A DNA stretch of 64,000 nucleotides from assembly GCA_024516035.1 (NCBI GenBank), contig CM044962.1, positions 7,908,659 through 7,972,658 on the forward strand. Reading direction: 5' to 3'. Positions 1 through 10,646 of the stretch are shown here, in pieces. The position numbers and the translations under genes are program-made. Position 1 is the stretch's first letter. Every line of letters starts with the position of its first letter. This DNA comes from Bactericera cockerelli. Its lineage: Eukaryota; Arthropoda; Insecta; Hemiptera; Triozidae. Below the pieces are notes generated by a model. That model was not told the origin of the DNA. It saw only the letters and a program-made list of their open reading frames with translations, and made no database searches.

Positions 1-21
1 CTCCGTTTCAACAAATACAGA

Positions 22-681
22 GTGAGAATTGAAAAAGTCCAGCGGAAGGTCATGCTCAAACAATGTCGTTCTTACAGAACCGCATCAACTGTTGCACTCC
101 AAGTGATATCTGGTACTCCACCAATAGAATTAATGGCAGAAGAACGCGTAGAGCTATACAAAGCCAGAAAATCCAATGAAAATATGAGCGAATTCAAAGA
201 AACCCTCAGTGAATCCCTAACAAGAAAATGGCAAGAAAAGTGGAACAACGAAAGACACAAGGGCCAATGGACCAAAAAACTTATCCAGAATATCAACCCC
301 TGGATAACCAGAAAGCATGGACAAGTCACCTATGAACTCTGTCAATTCCTGACAGGACATGGCAACTTTGAAGAGTACCTTCATAAGATGAGAATCAGCG
401 AAGATCACCGATGCAGATACTGCGGGGAACCAGACAACGCAAACCATATGGCTTTCCATTGTACAAGATGGAATCTACAAAGGATGAAATGCTGGGCAGA
501 ACTGGGAGCCACCCAAACACCAACCACACTAATCGAAACAATGATTGGTAACCCAAAGAGCTGGGATGCAGTTTCCAACTTCATCACAGAAATGTCAAGG
601 AGAAAAAACGAAGATATCCAGAGAGCAAGATGGCAATCCGACCAACTAGCCGGGCAAGGCAACCAGCCACAACCCACATGA
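22..681 (+). pseudogene. LINE ORF2 C-terminal fragment (R1/I-like)
   Basis: A 219-residue open frame with the pattern of a non-LTR retrotransposon ORF2 C-terminus: a basic helical region, an LTGHGNFEEYLHKM segment, then a CxxC-x(n)-HxxxxC zinc-finger-like motif (CRYCGEPDNANHMAFHC). No reverse transcriptase core is present, so this is a 5'-truncated end cut by the window edge. The AT-rich sequence to about 1.1 kb is probably its 3' UTR. Host function is unlikely. Confidence 0.7.
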
Positions 682-1243
682 AGAGATAATGGATCTCAGG
701 AATTGAATAATATAAACCTGTAAATACCTTCATTAGAATATGTTCCCACCAATAGATCAATTAATAATCAGTCATTACCATGTCCTTTTTCTATTATAAA
801 TAATATAAAACTGTAACAATAATTTACTGAGAATACACATATATTATTATATATAATATATCTGTACATAACTTGCAAGGTGGAAATGCCATTTTTGGGA
901 CATGTGTCATAGGCAATTAATGGACCCAGTTGGTCTTACTTATGTACTTACAAGAGTACATCAAAGTATAAGAAACAACTGTGTTTCGCCTGTCGAGGTT
1001 TGGCCTCCTCGGCATTCCAAGATCCTCTCTCCCCTCTCTTCCACTGGAAGGTAGACGGATGTGAGGAACTAACTAACGCACATGTCTCTGAAGAAAGAGG
1101 GGTACAAAAAAAAAAAAAAAAAAAAACAAGCTATAAACTAGGAAAATACCTGTATAAATTTGCCAACTATATATTCTAGATAGGTTAAAATAAGTATTAG
1201 TAGGTTATCACTTGTAGGTTATACCCTAAGAATTTTAAAAGTA

Positions 1244-1265
1244 CTTATGAAAAAAAACAAAAAAG

Positions 1266-1297
<32 letters not shown>

Positions 1298-1454
1298 AAA
1301 CAAACAAACAAAAAAAAAAAACAATGAAAAAAAAAACAAAAAAAAAAAACAAAACAAAGAAAGAAAAAAAAACAAAAAAGAAAAAAAAAAACCAAAAAAA
1401 AACAAAAAAGAAAAAAAAAAACAAAACAAAGAAAAAAGAAAAAACCAAAAAAAC

Positions 1455-1497
<43 letters not shown>

Positions 1498-1554
1498 AAT
1501 CAGAAAAAAAACAAAGAAAAAAAAGAGATTGAAAAAAAAAGAGAAAAAAAAACC
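1244..1554. repeat. A-rich low-complexity tract
   Basis: About 310 bases almost entirely A with scattered C and G. Open frames here encode only poly-Lys/Asn or, on the other strand, poly-Phe, and are not genes. Shorter A runs lie at about 1106-1126, 1817-1839 and 2848-2868. The length of such a tract is unreliable in any assembly. Confidence 0.9.
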
Positions 1555-1599
1555 ATGCTATTGTGTACTTTAGATTATCATGTTTTCTCTTATGCTTTC

Positions 1600-1945
1600 C
1601 AGATCTGAGGGGACGAGGCGTGGGCCTCTTCGGAGACCTTCACCTCTTTCTCCTCCCCACAGCTCTTTATTTTCAGCTACTGGATCACCTCTCTTGATGG
1701 CTGCTTGTGGTGACCATCACTAGAGGTGGCCCCCCTTAGTTTATTAAAAAAAAAATAAAAGTGATAAAATCAGTGTGTACAGTAAAGTGTTTTAAGTCAT
1801 TTTTTCTAATAAAAGGAAAAAAAAAAAAAAAAAAAAAAATCAAGTTTACAAAAAGGAATTAACTCCAAATCCAAGGCCGCCTCTCTTGTAGCGCTTGCAG
1901 CGACCATCATTAGAGGCGGCTCCCCTTTTCAAACCCTCAAGTTTC
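1600..1945. repeat. diverged direct repeat, unassigned
   Basis: Two related segments, about 1687-1732 and 1879-1925, share a CTCTCTTG...GACCATCA.TAGAGG.GGC core and are separated by A-rich sequence. They look like decayed transposon 3' ends. The rest of 680-2980 shows no gene, only AT-rich sequence. Confidence 0.4.
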
Positions 1946-2989
1946 AAAAAGAGAACTCCTCAAGTCAATTTGACTCTACCCACCGTAAAAATAATCTAAA
2001 AAAAAATATCAACTCTTTGCGATTGTTATTATTATTGTTATTTTATTATTCTGGTAATACCAATAAGGTGATTGAGTTAAGGCAGTGACTAAATATACTA
2101 CTGAGAATAAAAACATAATACAAAAATAATCACAATCTCCATTACTAATATAATGAAACGACAGAACACCAACTGAAATACCCACAAGCTAGAGTTCAAT
2201 CTGTAGTAAAAAGAAAGGGAAAAAACACATACTAATAAGAATAAATTAAAAAATAATGATGGTAGTACCAGTGATAATAGTATTAAATTAAAATTAAATA
2301 TTTTGTCTGACACAACTTTTCTTCTGATCTCCCCCGTCCCCGACCGAGATCATCTCGTGTTGAGACGGGACCTGTTTACAGACCCAGAAGTGTACCACCA
2401 CGCAGACAACATCCATAGAAATACCTCACAACCTATATGATTGCCACGCATATATGAGAAGTATTTTTTTGGTGGATAGTATTAACTATTTGTGTGGATT
2501 ATTGGTGAAGGCTGTATATGTTTATGTATGTCTGGCTTATACTATATTTTATAGTGGCGCTAATAATAATAAAAAAAAGAAGGAAAATAGAAAAAGAGGA
2601 AAAAAAAAAGAAAAAAAGAAGAAGAAAAAAAAAGGAAAGTAGAAAATAAAATAAAGAAATACAGTAATAACAAAATATAAGAGCGTCTAGCTCACAAGGG
2701 GCCCCGAAGTAATGAGAAATCGGTTCCGGGGCAAAATTGAAACAAACGATTCTCTGGGGGGTTTTTTAGAGGGTAGAAAACCCTTTCACGGGCTCCTAAA
2801 TTCTCAAACCACGCCTGTGTTTGATCACGCAAATTTTTCCCTCCATAAAAAAAAAAAAAAAAAAAAAACTAGTGGCATCACTGGCCCTGTGACCTAGATA
2901 CAGAAGTTTGACACCACCGTAATTAATGACACGAACCCAAATAAGCACGGGATAACACTAAAGAAGAAATACAAAAGAATAATTTATTA

Positions 2990-3165
2990 TATTTATGTAT
3001 GTATGTGGTGAATGCTCAAAGGATTCTCCACCACCTAACTCTCAGAGTCCTATTAATATTATGTGGTCACATCATACTCAAATAGGTACATGAGGAAAAA
3101 TCCAAATTGGGTGGGATCCGATCCACAGATTACAGATTACGATCCACAGAAACACATTATTATTA
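2990..3165. repeat. SINE-like repeat, second copy at 44.4 kb
   Basis: The segment with GGTGAATGCTCAAAGGATT...CCACCTAAC.CTCAGAGTC...GTGGGAT is shared with 44395-44595. The 44-kb copy retains a tRNA-like head on the minus strand (box-B-like GGATTCGAACC). Confidence 0.55.
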
Positions 3166-3275
3166 TTATTATTATCAATACAATACTCTGTTTGTCCTGA
3201 AAGAATGATACTAAAGAGTACCTTTACTCTCACAATCCTTGGGTGTTACACTAGTATCACTATACAGTAGGTTAC

Positions 3276-3423
3276 CGACCTCAGTAGCTTGATCGATAAG
3301 GCGGCGGACTCGTAACTTGTAGGTCGGTGGTTCAAGTCCCGGTTTCAGCGTAGATTTAGTAAAACGAGTTTGAGTAGTTGTGACATCACGAAAGTGATTA
3401 ACACAAATATGATAACTTAAAAA
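3276..3423 (+). repeat. tRNA-derived SINE, family 2
   Basis: tRNA-like head with A box (AGCTTGATCGATAAGG) and B box (GGTTCAAGTCC), then a body ending GTTGTGACATCACGAAAGTG.. and ATGATAACTT. Further copies lie at 5095-5236 and 48207-48350, with a fragment near 27370-27450. A minus-strand tRNA-like head of another family follows at 3430-3520. Confidence 0.75.
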
Positions 3424-3562
3424 AAAACTTTACTTAATCAGAGTCGAACTCACGGACTACTGTGCTATCTGATTACCAGGCAGTGGTTCAGACCACTACA
3501 CCACTCCACCGTCAATGAAGTGGAATTAGGTCAATAGGATATTCTATAAAAAGTTGCCCTAA

Positions 3563-3672
3563 AGCCAGCGTCGATGGCTCTTGTGGGATCACTGAAGTTA
3601 GGCAACGTTCAATAAGACTAGGACGTGGCGGGTGACCACTCTAATTGCAACCCTTGTGATGCTGGCTAATCC
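3563..3672 (+). repeat. 5S-rRNA-derived SINE head (fragment)
   Basis: Starts AGCCAGCGTCGATGGC, carries a 5S-like internal promoter region (CACTGAAGTTAGGCAACGTT, then GGCGGGTGACCA) and ends GATGCTGGCT, the complement of the start. Only the head is present. See 30651-30920 for a full copy with target duplication. Confidence 0.6.
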
Positions 3673-4229
3673 CATTATTAATGAGTTCTACAACTCATTA
3701 ATTATATTATTTTTATTAAAAACAACAATAATAATATAATTTCTAAGTCTTTATTATTATTATTGTTAATAATAATAATAAAACTAGGTTAATGATTTTA
3801 TCATTAACACGCAACAATTTCAGTCACTCAAATATACATTAAAAAATATTTAAAAAATTAAAAAAATCTGTATTTGAAGTAATTAAATTTTTATTGATAC
3901 CTACCTACTTGCGGTTATTATTTCACAACTTTACTGTTAAGCCTAGCATTAAGAGACTCATAAAGACACCATTTGCTTTAGAAATGTACCAGGCCGGGAT
4001 TCGAACTAGGTTCCCCTGGATGCACGGAGAAAAAAAAGTATCTAAAAAATCATACATAAACCCAAAAAGTGACAATACGAGTACTTCTAAAAAAAAACAA
4101 TTTACCTGGTAAATTGATTTTTTTTTTAAATAGGAATACCTAAGTTTTATCAAGAGAAGTGCGGAAAGAATGAGTAGGAAATGGGAAAGGAGCTATGGAC
4201 ACTTGTTGGGATGGCCGAGAGTTTTTTTT

Positions 4230-4412
4230 ATTTATTTTTAATTAGTGTGCCCCGGAACCGCTTTCGCATTACTCCAGGGCACTTTACCTTTACATCCATG
4301 CCATTCCGGATACGGAAAATTTTGGTCAGAAATTTCCGCTGCGGCCGGGATTCGAACCCACAACCTCCGGGTCAGTAACCAATGCTCTTAACCACTGAGC
4401 CACGGAAGTCGG
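4230..4412 (-). repeat. tRNA-derived SINE, unassigned family
   Basis: Read on the minus strand it begins with a tRNA-like head: A box around TGGCTCAGTGGTTAAGAG and B box GGGTTCGAATCC, with body to the left. No second full copy was noticed in the window. Confidence 0.55.
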
Positions 4413-5094
4413 CTGAGATTTAAAACACAAATTTCCATCATAAGATCTGTCAGTACGCGAATAAGAGTATGTGCTGGGATGTATGTCTAAAAAATATATA
4501 TTATATGTGAATTTTGTTATCTCATTTACCTCACTGTGCTCTCGATATGTAGCGTTAGCAATCCTTTTGGGCGATCAAAGTTCGCGGAAACTTTTCACAT
4601 CGGGCGGGATTCGAACTTCGATGCGCCGAGAACTGAGCTGACGGAAAACTTTCGACCGCAGTTCTTCAGAGGCCACGATTAACTGGTCGAGGTGTTCAGT
4701 TTCCTTCAAGTCCAAGTTCATTGACCTCGGGAATTTTATCTGAGAAAATTTATCGGAGGGGGGAGTCTTTCCCCGACCTTTTAATTTGGTAGGGGAAATT
4801 TTGTCTTCCAAAATAAATAGTTGGAACTAAAATGTAATGGCGTACAATCAGGTAACTGTAATTTACTGTATGAAGGTAAACCTTGGGTATTACTTTAAGT
4901 ATTAGGATAAGGAAAGCAAAAATCTATTTGTGGAAAGTTAAATGTATAATTATAATATGTATGTAAATATGAAAGGACTGAAATTTGAACGGACCATGCC
5001 TTCAAAACGTCTAATTAGGGAGGGGTAATTTGATCTAAAATTGCAGAAAAAAAGGGACCGATTACAATAGCTTATAGCTAATAGAAAGTAGACC

Positions 5095-5236
5095 GACCTC
5101 AGTAGCTTAATCGGTAAGGCGGCGGACTTGTAACCTGGAGGTCGGTGGTTCGAGTCCCAAGTTCGAAGAAGTTTAACATTGTAAGTTATAACAATTTTGA
5201 AATTTAAATTGTGTTAGTACGCAAATATGATATCTT
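5095..5236 (+). repeat. tRNA-derived SINE, family 2
   Basis: ACCTCAGTAGCTTAATCGGT head with B box GGTTCGAGTCC, and a diverged body ending in the ATGATATCTT-like tail. It matches the 3276 and 48207 copies. Confidence 0.7.
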
Positions 5237-5575
5237 TTTTTTTAATAGTAATTAATGAAAGAAGAAGAATTAATGACAACACCAACAGTACCAGCAACAA
5301 ATAAATGACCCCAGAAGTGCTTCCTTGCTGCGGTTTGGCAAAGGTTGATTGTACTCTTCGCCTTGTGTTCGGCGGATATATTTTGGCCTTTGTGTGAGAA
5401 ACTATTGACCTATCGCGTGCTGGCGAGCCCTGGACTTCAAATGGTTGCATGTAACTGTGCAAAGCCCTGGACATACAGGGTGGTTCGATTAGTTTTTTTA
5501 CTTAATTTGTATTTATTTATCGTCGGCTTTTACCGTCAATATGTTGGAAACTCACAAACCAGTTACTCAAATTAA

Positions 5576-5721
5576 CCTCGCCCAGCGTGAGTGGGGCCGG
5601 GAATAGGCAGCATCACGAGGGAACGTATTTGAATGGTCACCCATGAATGTCGCTGGGCGTTGCTTAACTTCAGTGACGGAACGAGAACTGGTGTATTCAA
5701 CGTGCCATTGACGCTAGCTAT
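5576..5721 (-). repeat. 5S-rRNA-derived SINE, fragment
   Basis: On the minus strand: AGCTAGCGTCAATGGCACG, then a 5S-like core ACTGAAGTTAAGCAACGCC and a diverged GGGTGACC box. The body is truncated. Confidence 0.6.
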
Positions 5722-6044
5722 ACTTACTTTACTTTCCGTGTCCATGATAATTGTGTCATGGTGGTGGAAAAATTGATAGGGTATTGACCCCTGTGGACGT
5801 CCAAAAGAATTTTTTTGGGTTTCTTCCGTGTCTTTCGTGTCTCCCGATAAATTTCTAATATGTATTAGAAATCGGAAGTATTGTGTTATAAAAAAATTTT
5901 GCTCCGATTTTTTTATAACTTTAATGGTAAATAAGCTACTTACTAGAGGTATACTTCATAAGGTCGATCGATGTGGCGGTCTCTTAACCTAGAAGTCAGC
6001 AGTTCGAGTGCCAATAAAAGGACAAAATATTGAACTAGAAAAAA

Positions 6045-6190
6045 TAAATACTTCCCAGCCGGGAAATGACAAGTTATCCTCCCATTGGGGATTTTCTACA
6101 TAATAATATGTCTTGGGCTTACTGCTGGAATAATGGGACTTTAATAGTTCTAATCGGGCAGTATAAATAAGGCAATATTATTATTATATT
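6045..6190 (+). repeat. SINE family 3 body fragment
   Basis: The body AAATGACAAGTTATCCTCCC...GGGCTTACTGCTGGAATAATGG...CGGGCAGTATAAATAAGGC matches the family 3 copies at 46.2, 46.6 and 63.5 kb. The tRNA head is missing or scrambled. Confidence 0.6.
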
Positions 6191-6500
6191 ATTACTTCGT
6201 ATCGAATCACACGATCAATGCATTTGTCTTACATCTATGTAGAATATCTACCCAATTCAAACCACTTCAGAAGTAACCTATGCAGACTATGCACCCTGTA
6301 TGAGTATCCATCATTTTAAAATATAAGATCTATAATTTTCGACAAAGGTTTCGTTGTTTCTGTTGTTCTATTTTTTTTTTTATTATTATTTTTTTTTTTT
6401 TAATTTCCTAACTGGAGGGCAAATAAAACGAATTTGCCCAAAACAATTTCTTTGTCCGAAAAAATACACATTATCCTTCTGAGCACGTTAATTCATGGAA

Positions 6501-6600
6501 NNNNNNNNNNNNNNNNNNNNNNNNNNNNNNNNNNNNNNNNNNNNNNNNNNNNNNNNNNNNNNNNNNNNNNNNNNNNNNNNNNNNNNNNNNNNNNNNNNNN
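6501..6600. other. assembly gap, 100 N
   Basis: Exactly 100 N bases, which usually marks a scaffold join of unknown size. Order and distance across this point should not be trusted. Any open frame running through the Ns is meaningless. Confidence 0.99.
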
Positions 6601-6802
6601 TACCTACCTATGTTTGTTTGTCCGGAGTTGTTTGGCCAAAACGGTAAGAGATAGCGAAAAATGTCTCAGAGTTGACCCCCCCAAAACCAGTATCGCTTTG
6701 TCCAGAAAAATTATAAAAAGTTCAAAAAGGCATTGCTGTCCAGCAGTACGGCCTAGTAAATTTGAAATTTAGTCCCGTTGCAAAGCACGGGCAAACAGCT
6801 AG
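6601..6802 (+). mobile_element. Helitron-like element, 3' end
   Basis: Ends CCCGTTGCAAAGCACGGGCA.. then CTAG|T: a short hairpin shortly before a CTRR terminus followed by T, the classical Helitron 3' end. The upstream part resembles 13000-13267 (TTTGTCCGGAG..., GGTAAGAGATA..., AGTTGACCC). The left part is lost in the assembly gap. Confidence 0.6.
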
Positions 6803-7471
6803 TATCTAATTATAATCACAAGGCTCTCATGTTTCCTCTTTGAATAACGATGGAGAGAGCTTTTGGTTAAGAAGAAAGATCGCCCGTAAATTGCCATTTA
6901 TTTTAGAGTACCAGTTTAATTTATACCAACGTAATAGTTAAGTATACCCAGATTATCCCAGATACCATTAGCCTAACTAGTGACAAAGGCACGTTTAATA
7001 AACCTCGCAAAAGGTTTAGGTATGATATGATGGTATAATCGCTAAAGTTAAGCAACGTTCAGCGTGGATAGGGCTTGGTGGGTGAGTCCAAACCCAAACT
7101 CAAACCCAAGAATCTCAAGATACAAACTCAGGGCCCAAACTGTGATGGATGTGGTTAATTTGAATTTGAATAATTTGAATAGCTGGTTAGAAAATTGCTG
7201 GTTCGAAAAGAGCTGGTTAGAAAATAGCTGGTTAGTTCTCAGCGAACGGGTTCTGAATCCCCGTCGAATCAGTAATTTGCTAAATAAATAAATAAAATCC
7301 ATTTGCAGGTGATCATTTTGATATAACTAAACCAACACTTATTCTCATTTACCTGGGTAAATAAATTATTTATATTTCTTCAATAACAACAAAAACAATT
7401 AAACCCGCATAACAAATTTTTATTTACATTAAGCAGAATATCTAATTAAGTAGATGGTAACTTGTAAACGT

Positions 7472-7803
7472 TCCAGCCTCCGTGGCGTAATGGTTGTGAC
7501 TACTGCCCGTAGTCCAGAGATCCCGAGTTCGATCCCCGATTGGACCAGACTTTTCGAAGAAAATTCTGTTCCCTCCAAAACACGTGAGGCTGGCATATCC
7601 GGCTCTATCCAGGCTGGGTGAGGTTATTGTGGGTAGCTGGTACGATTCCCAGCGAATGGAGGGTAAAACCCCCGTCCTGACTATCTCAAATCAGGACGTT
7701 AAAATCGAATAGAATCAACTAGTCACAATAGATCTAATTAGGTCGTAGTGTTAATTGTAAGGGTTTCACTGAAAATCCTGCAACCAGGTCAGATAATAAT
7801 AAT
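7472..7803 (+). repeat. tRNA-derived SINE family 1, complete with TSD
   Basis: A complete 332-bp copy. The tRNA-like head (A box TGGCGTAATGGTTGTG, B box GAGTTCGATCC) is followed by the body GGCTGGCATATCCGGC..CCAGGCTGGGTGAGG.. and a tail ending in (AAT)n. It is flanked by an exact 13-bp target duplication AACTTGTAAACGT at 7459-7471 and 7804-7816, so the termini are secure. Other copies: 8767-9000, 16323-16600, 50335-50630, 60087-60292, the split copy at 53958/55599, and minus-strand 25448-25683. Confidence 0.85.
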
Positions 7804-8431
7804 AACTTGTAAACGTAGTTTCTGGGAGGCGTTTTCCCGCGCAACGACCGTTTCGCTTGAAAATAGATTCTATGAATTATAGGATAGATGAACCCATAGA
7901 TTCTCTGAATGATATAGATATAATATACTCGTACATTTGATAAACTTCTAAAGTTAACGATAGGAGTTCCTTCGTAAAGTTATGAAAATCATCCCTGAAC
8001 AGGATATTTGCTACCTTCAGTGGTTTCTGAGATATTTGAGTGTGTCTTTTACAATGGGACACCCTGTATTATTTACTGGATCCAGAATACTACAGTTAGC
8101 TAATAAGTATATATATTTTTTTTTTAATTGTTTCGATTTATTTATTCAATACATGTTTTTATAAAATAAATATTTCGTTGAATGCATCAACGGGGGGCAT
8201 GGTTCCTTCTACACATGCAGCGTTGCCCCTCTCTACAGCCATCGAAATTCTTTGGTACAAATAATCCTTGGCCCTGTTATCTCCAATTATTTGAATTATT
8301 GTTTATACTTTCGGTTGATGTTGAATAAATAAACAAAATAATTTATTTTAATGAGTCGTGTTATTTTAGCTGTCAAAAACGGTTGATTTTATTAGTGGGT
8401 ACTTATACTCGTACTTGACCATTCGCTTACC

Positions 8432-8439
8432 TATAAAAG
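8432..8439 (+). promoter_or_regulatory. TATA box of the dibasic-repeat precursor gene
   Basis: TATAAAAG lies about 212 bp upstream of the ATG at 8652. An ACAGT initiator-like motif follows at 8471-8475, slightly farther than the usual 30 bp, so the exact start site is uncertain. Inferred from position; no transcript evidence is available. Confidence 0.55.
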
Positions 8440-8651
8440 CCCACATTTTGTGACCAAAGAGTATTTGTGAACAGTGTGGTGGCTTAGGGTTTAATTAAAC
8501 TCTAGGAAACTGAATAAATTTTAGTGAGTCAGTTCGGGTTTCAAGGCTTCTGAAGAAGCATTTACCCTTTTGAATCATTTTCAATTTTAATATTAAATAA
8601 TAAAAGTATTTATTTGCTGGAAACAGGACTGTAAGATCTGCATTTACAATT

Positions 8652-8702
8652 ATGAAGAAGGCAATGATAATTCTGGGTTTCGTAACAGTATTTGTTGCAC
8701 TG
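8652..8702 (+). CDS. dibasic-repeat peptide precursor, exon 1 (signal peptide)
   Basis: ATG opens MKKAMIILGFVTVFVAL, a textbook signal-peptide start with a basic n-region and a hydrophobic core, then reaches CTG|GTAAGA, a strong 5' splice site in phase 0. The next in-phase acceptor joined to the repeat frame is TTTGCAG|GGG at 10647. The fusion gives ...VAL-GSCKLTADQ..., with a plausible signal cleavage near GSC. The assignment rests on matching splice phase, secretory character and an upstream TATA box. A start inside the intron at 10614 (MNFLFLLCTLQ) is the alternative and would also give a short hydrophobic leader, but that codon lies before the acceptor. Confidence 0.75.
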
Positions 8703-8766
8703 GTAAGATTTCTGGGTTTCTTCCTTAACGTCTTTTTAACAATTAGGTTTTTTTAATTTGAGTGAT

Positions 8767-9000
8767 CACACACCTTGTGGCTTAACGGTTGTGATTACTG
8801 CCCGTAGTCCAGAGATCCTGAGTTCGATCCCCGGTTGGAGCAGAGTTTTCGAAACACGCCAGGCCGGCATTTCCGGCCCTACCCAGTCTGGGTGAGGTTA
8901 ATGTGGGTAGCTGGTACGATGCACAGCGAATGGAGGGTAACAAACACCCCCGTCCTGATCAGGACGTTAAATTCAAATAGAATGGTTGGCGTTAGGAAGG
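8767..9000 (+). repeat. tRNA-derived SINE family 1 (intronic)
   Basis: Head ACCTTGTGGCTTAACGGTTG with B box GAGTTCGATCC and the shared family 1 body. It lies just inside the precursor gene's intron (8703-10646). Confidence 0.75.
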
Positions 9001-9442
9001 GCTTCCAGCCGTTAAAGAACGTGCTCAAAGCTACCAACCTCAAACACGAGGTTGAACAATGCCGATCCCAATAGCAACATATGGTAGGTATTGGGGTTCA
9101 AATCCTGGCGTGGGCAATAACTTGTCACCGTGGTTTGGATGTTTTCAGAGCTCACTCAGCCTCGTGAGTACAACGAGTGGCTATGTTAGAGGCATTGTCT
9201 ATAGCTACCTAGTGTCAGCATGTAGGTAAAAATGGGATTAATGAGATTTGAAACTTTAATAAATAGTTAAAAAGAACAAAAAATCTTTTTTTTGTTTGAC
9301 GTTTTTTCCAAAACGATCAAAAAGTACGCTTTTTGGTGGCGCTCCTGACAGCTAACTAGTACCTCCAAAAAAAACGCATGGAATCAATAATGTAGGAAAT
9401 TTTATTGGCTACAACTTTGCGCAAATTCACAAAACCAAATAC

Positions 9443-9608
9443 TCAAACTAACCTCATCTAGCTGAGTGGGGCCAGCAATAGCCAGCATCACGAGGGTTCG
9501 ATTTTGTATAGTCACCCATCCAAGTCCTAACCGCGCTGGACATTGGTTAATTTCGGTGACAAAACGACAAATGGTGTATTCAACGTGCGATGGACGAATG
9601 CTGGCTTT
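9443..9608 (-). repeat. 5S-rRNA-derived SINE, partial
   Basis: Minus-strand copy with a diverged 5S-like core (ACCGAAATTAACCAATGTCC, GGATGGGTGACTA). The body is truncated. It is immediately followed by another copy at 9629, within the precursor intron. Confidence 0.6.
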
Positions 9609-9628
9609 AGAATCCTTGAATAGCCTTT

Positions 9629-9866
9629 GCTTTTTTTTTTTTTAAGTGGGGTTTAACGTCGCTTTCAACTGCCATGGTCATATCACGACGGGGGTTTTAC
9701 CCTCCATTCGCAGGAAACTCACAAACCTGCTACTCACATTGACCTCACCCAGCCTGAGTGGGGCCGGAAAAAGCCAGCGTCACGAGAATTAGAATTTGAA
9801 TGGTCACCCATCCAAGTCTTAACCTCGCTGGATGTCGCTTAACTTCGGTGTTCTGAAGGGAACCGA
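9629..9866 (-). repeat. 5S-rRNA-derived SINE, head truncated
   Basis: Nearly identical to 30651-30920 from the T-rich tail (AAGTGGGGTTTAACGTCGC on plus) to CTTCGGTGTTCTGAAGGGAA, then it breaks. The first 5S nucleotides are missing. Confidence 0.75.
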
Positions 9867-10646
9867 GCCTTTGCTTTAAATCTGTAGCGGAACTTTAAAT
9901 CTGTAGCAGAAAAAAGTTCACCACACTGACTTCTTGAAATCAAGCAGTTTACTGTACTTATCCTCATCATCTTTTGCACTTGCCCTTATGAGTGAGCAGT
10001 GGCGTAGCTAAACCTACATTTCGGGAGGGGGGGGGGGGGGGGGGGGGGGTTTGAGAGAGAGAGACTACGTATATTTCATCGTATTTATTTTGCAGGGGTT
10101 TCTTGAAAATTTCGGGGGGGGGGGGGTTGTCCCCAAAACCCCTCCCCCCCCCCTTTCTACGTCACTGTGAGTGAGAAGCTGAAAATTATAAAAAAAAAAT
10201 ACAACTGGCCAAAGTTTTGCGAATTTGAAACAAAGGTAGCTTTCCAACATAACTAAGAAAAAAAAAGTTAGTTTCCATGAACGGTATGGGTATAATTTAT
10301 TGACATTAGGCTTATTATGATTTTTTTTCTTTAGTTTTTGCTTATTTTGATAACTTTAATTTTCTGATTTTGAAAGTCCATCAAGAAAGACACCATGAAT
10401 TAATTTTTTCAAAAAAAAAAAAAAAATCGAAAATTCACATAGGCGATTATTCTTGACACTTATTGCTATTGCTTCAGAAGGTGTGCCATACAAAAGTATG
10501 GATAACCCTGTAAACAAAACATACCAATCCAAAAAGACAAAATAATCTAATGTGGCTGTTGGTTATGGCTTCAAAAATAAATAGCTTTAACAATCACAGA
10601 TTTAATAATAATATTGAATTTTCTTTTCTTGTTGTGTACTTTGCAG

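Noticed and set aside
1235..1608. Poly-Lys and poly-Phe open frames in the A-rich tract
   Set aside because: Pure low complexity with no start or homology evidence.
6434..6772. Open frame running through the N gap
   Set aside because: A third of it is unknown sequence, and the remainder is a Helitron-like repeat.
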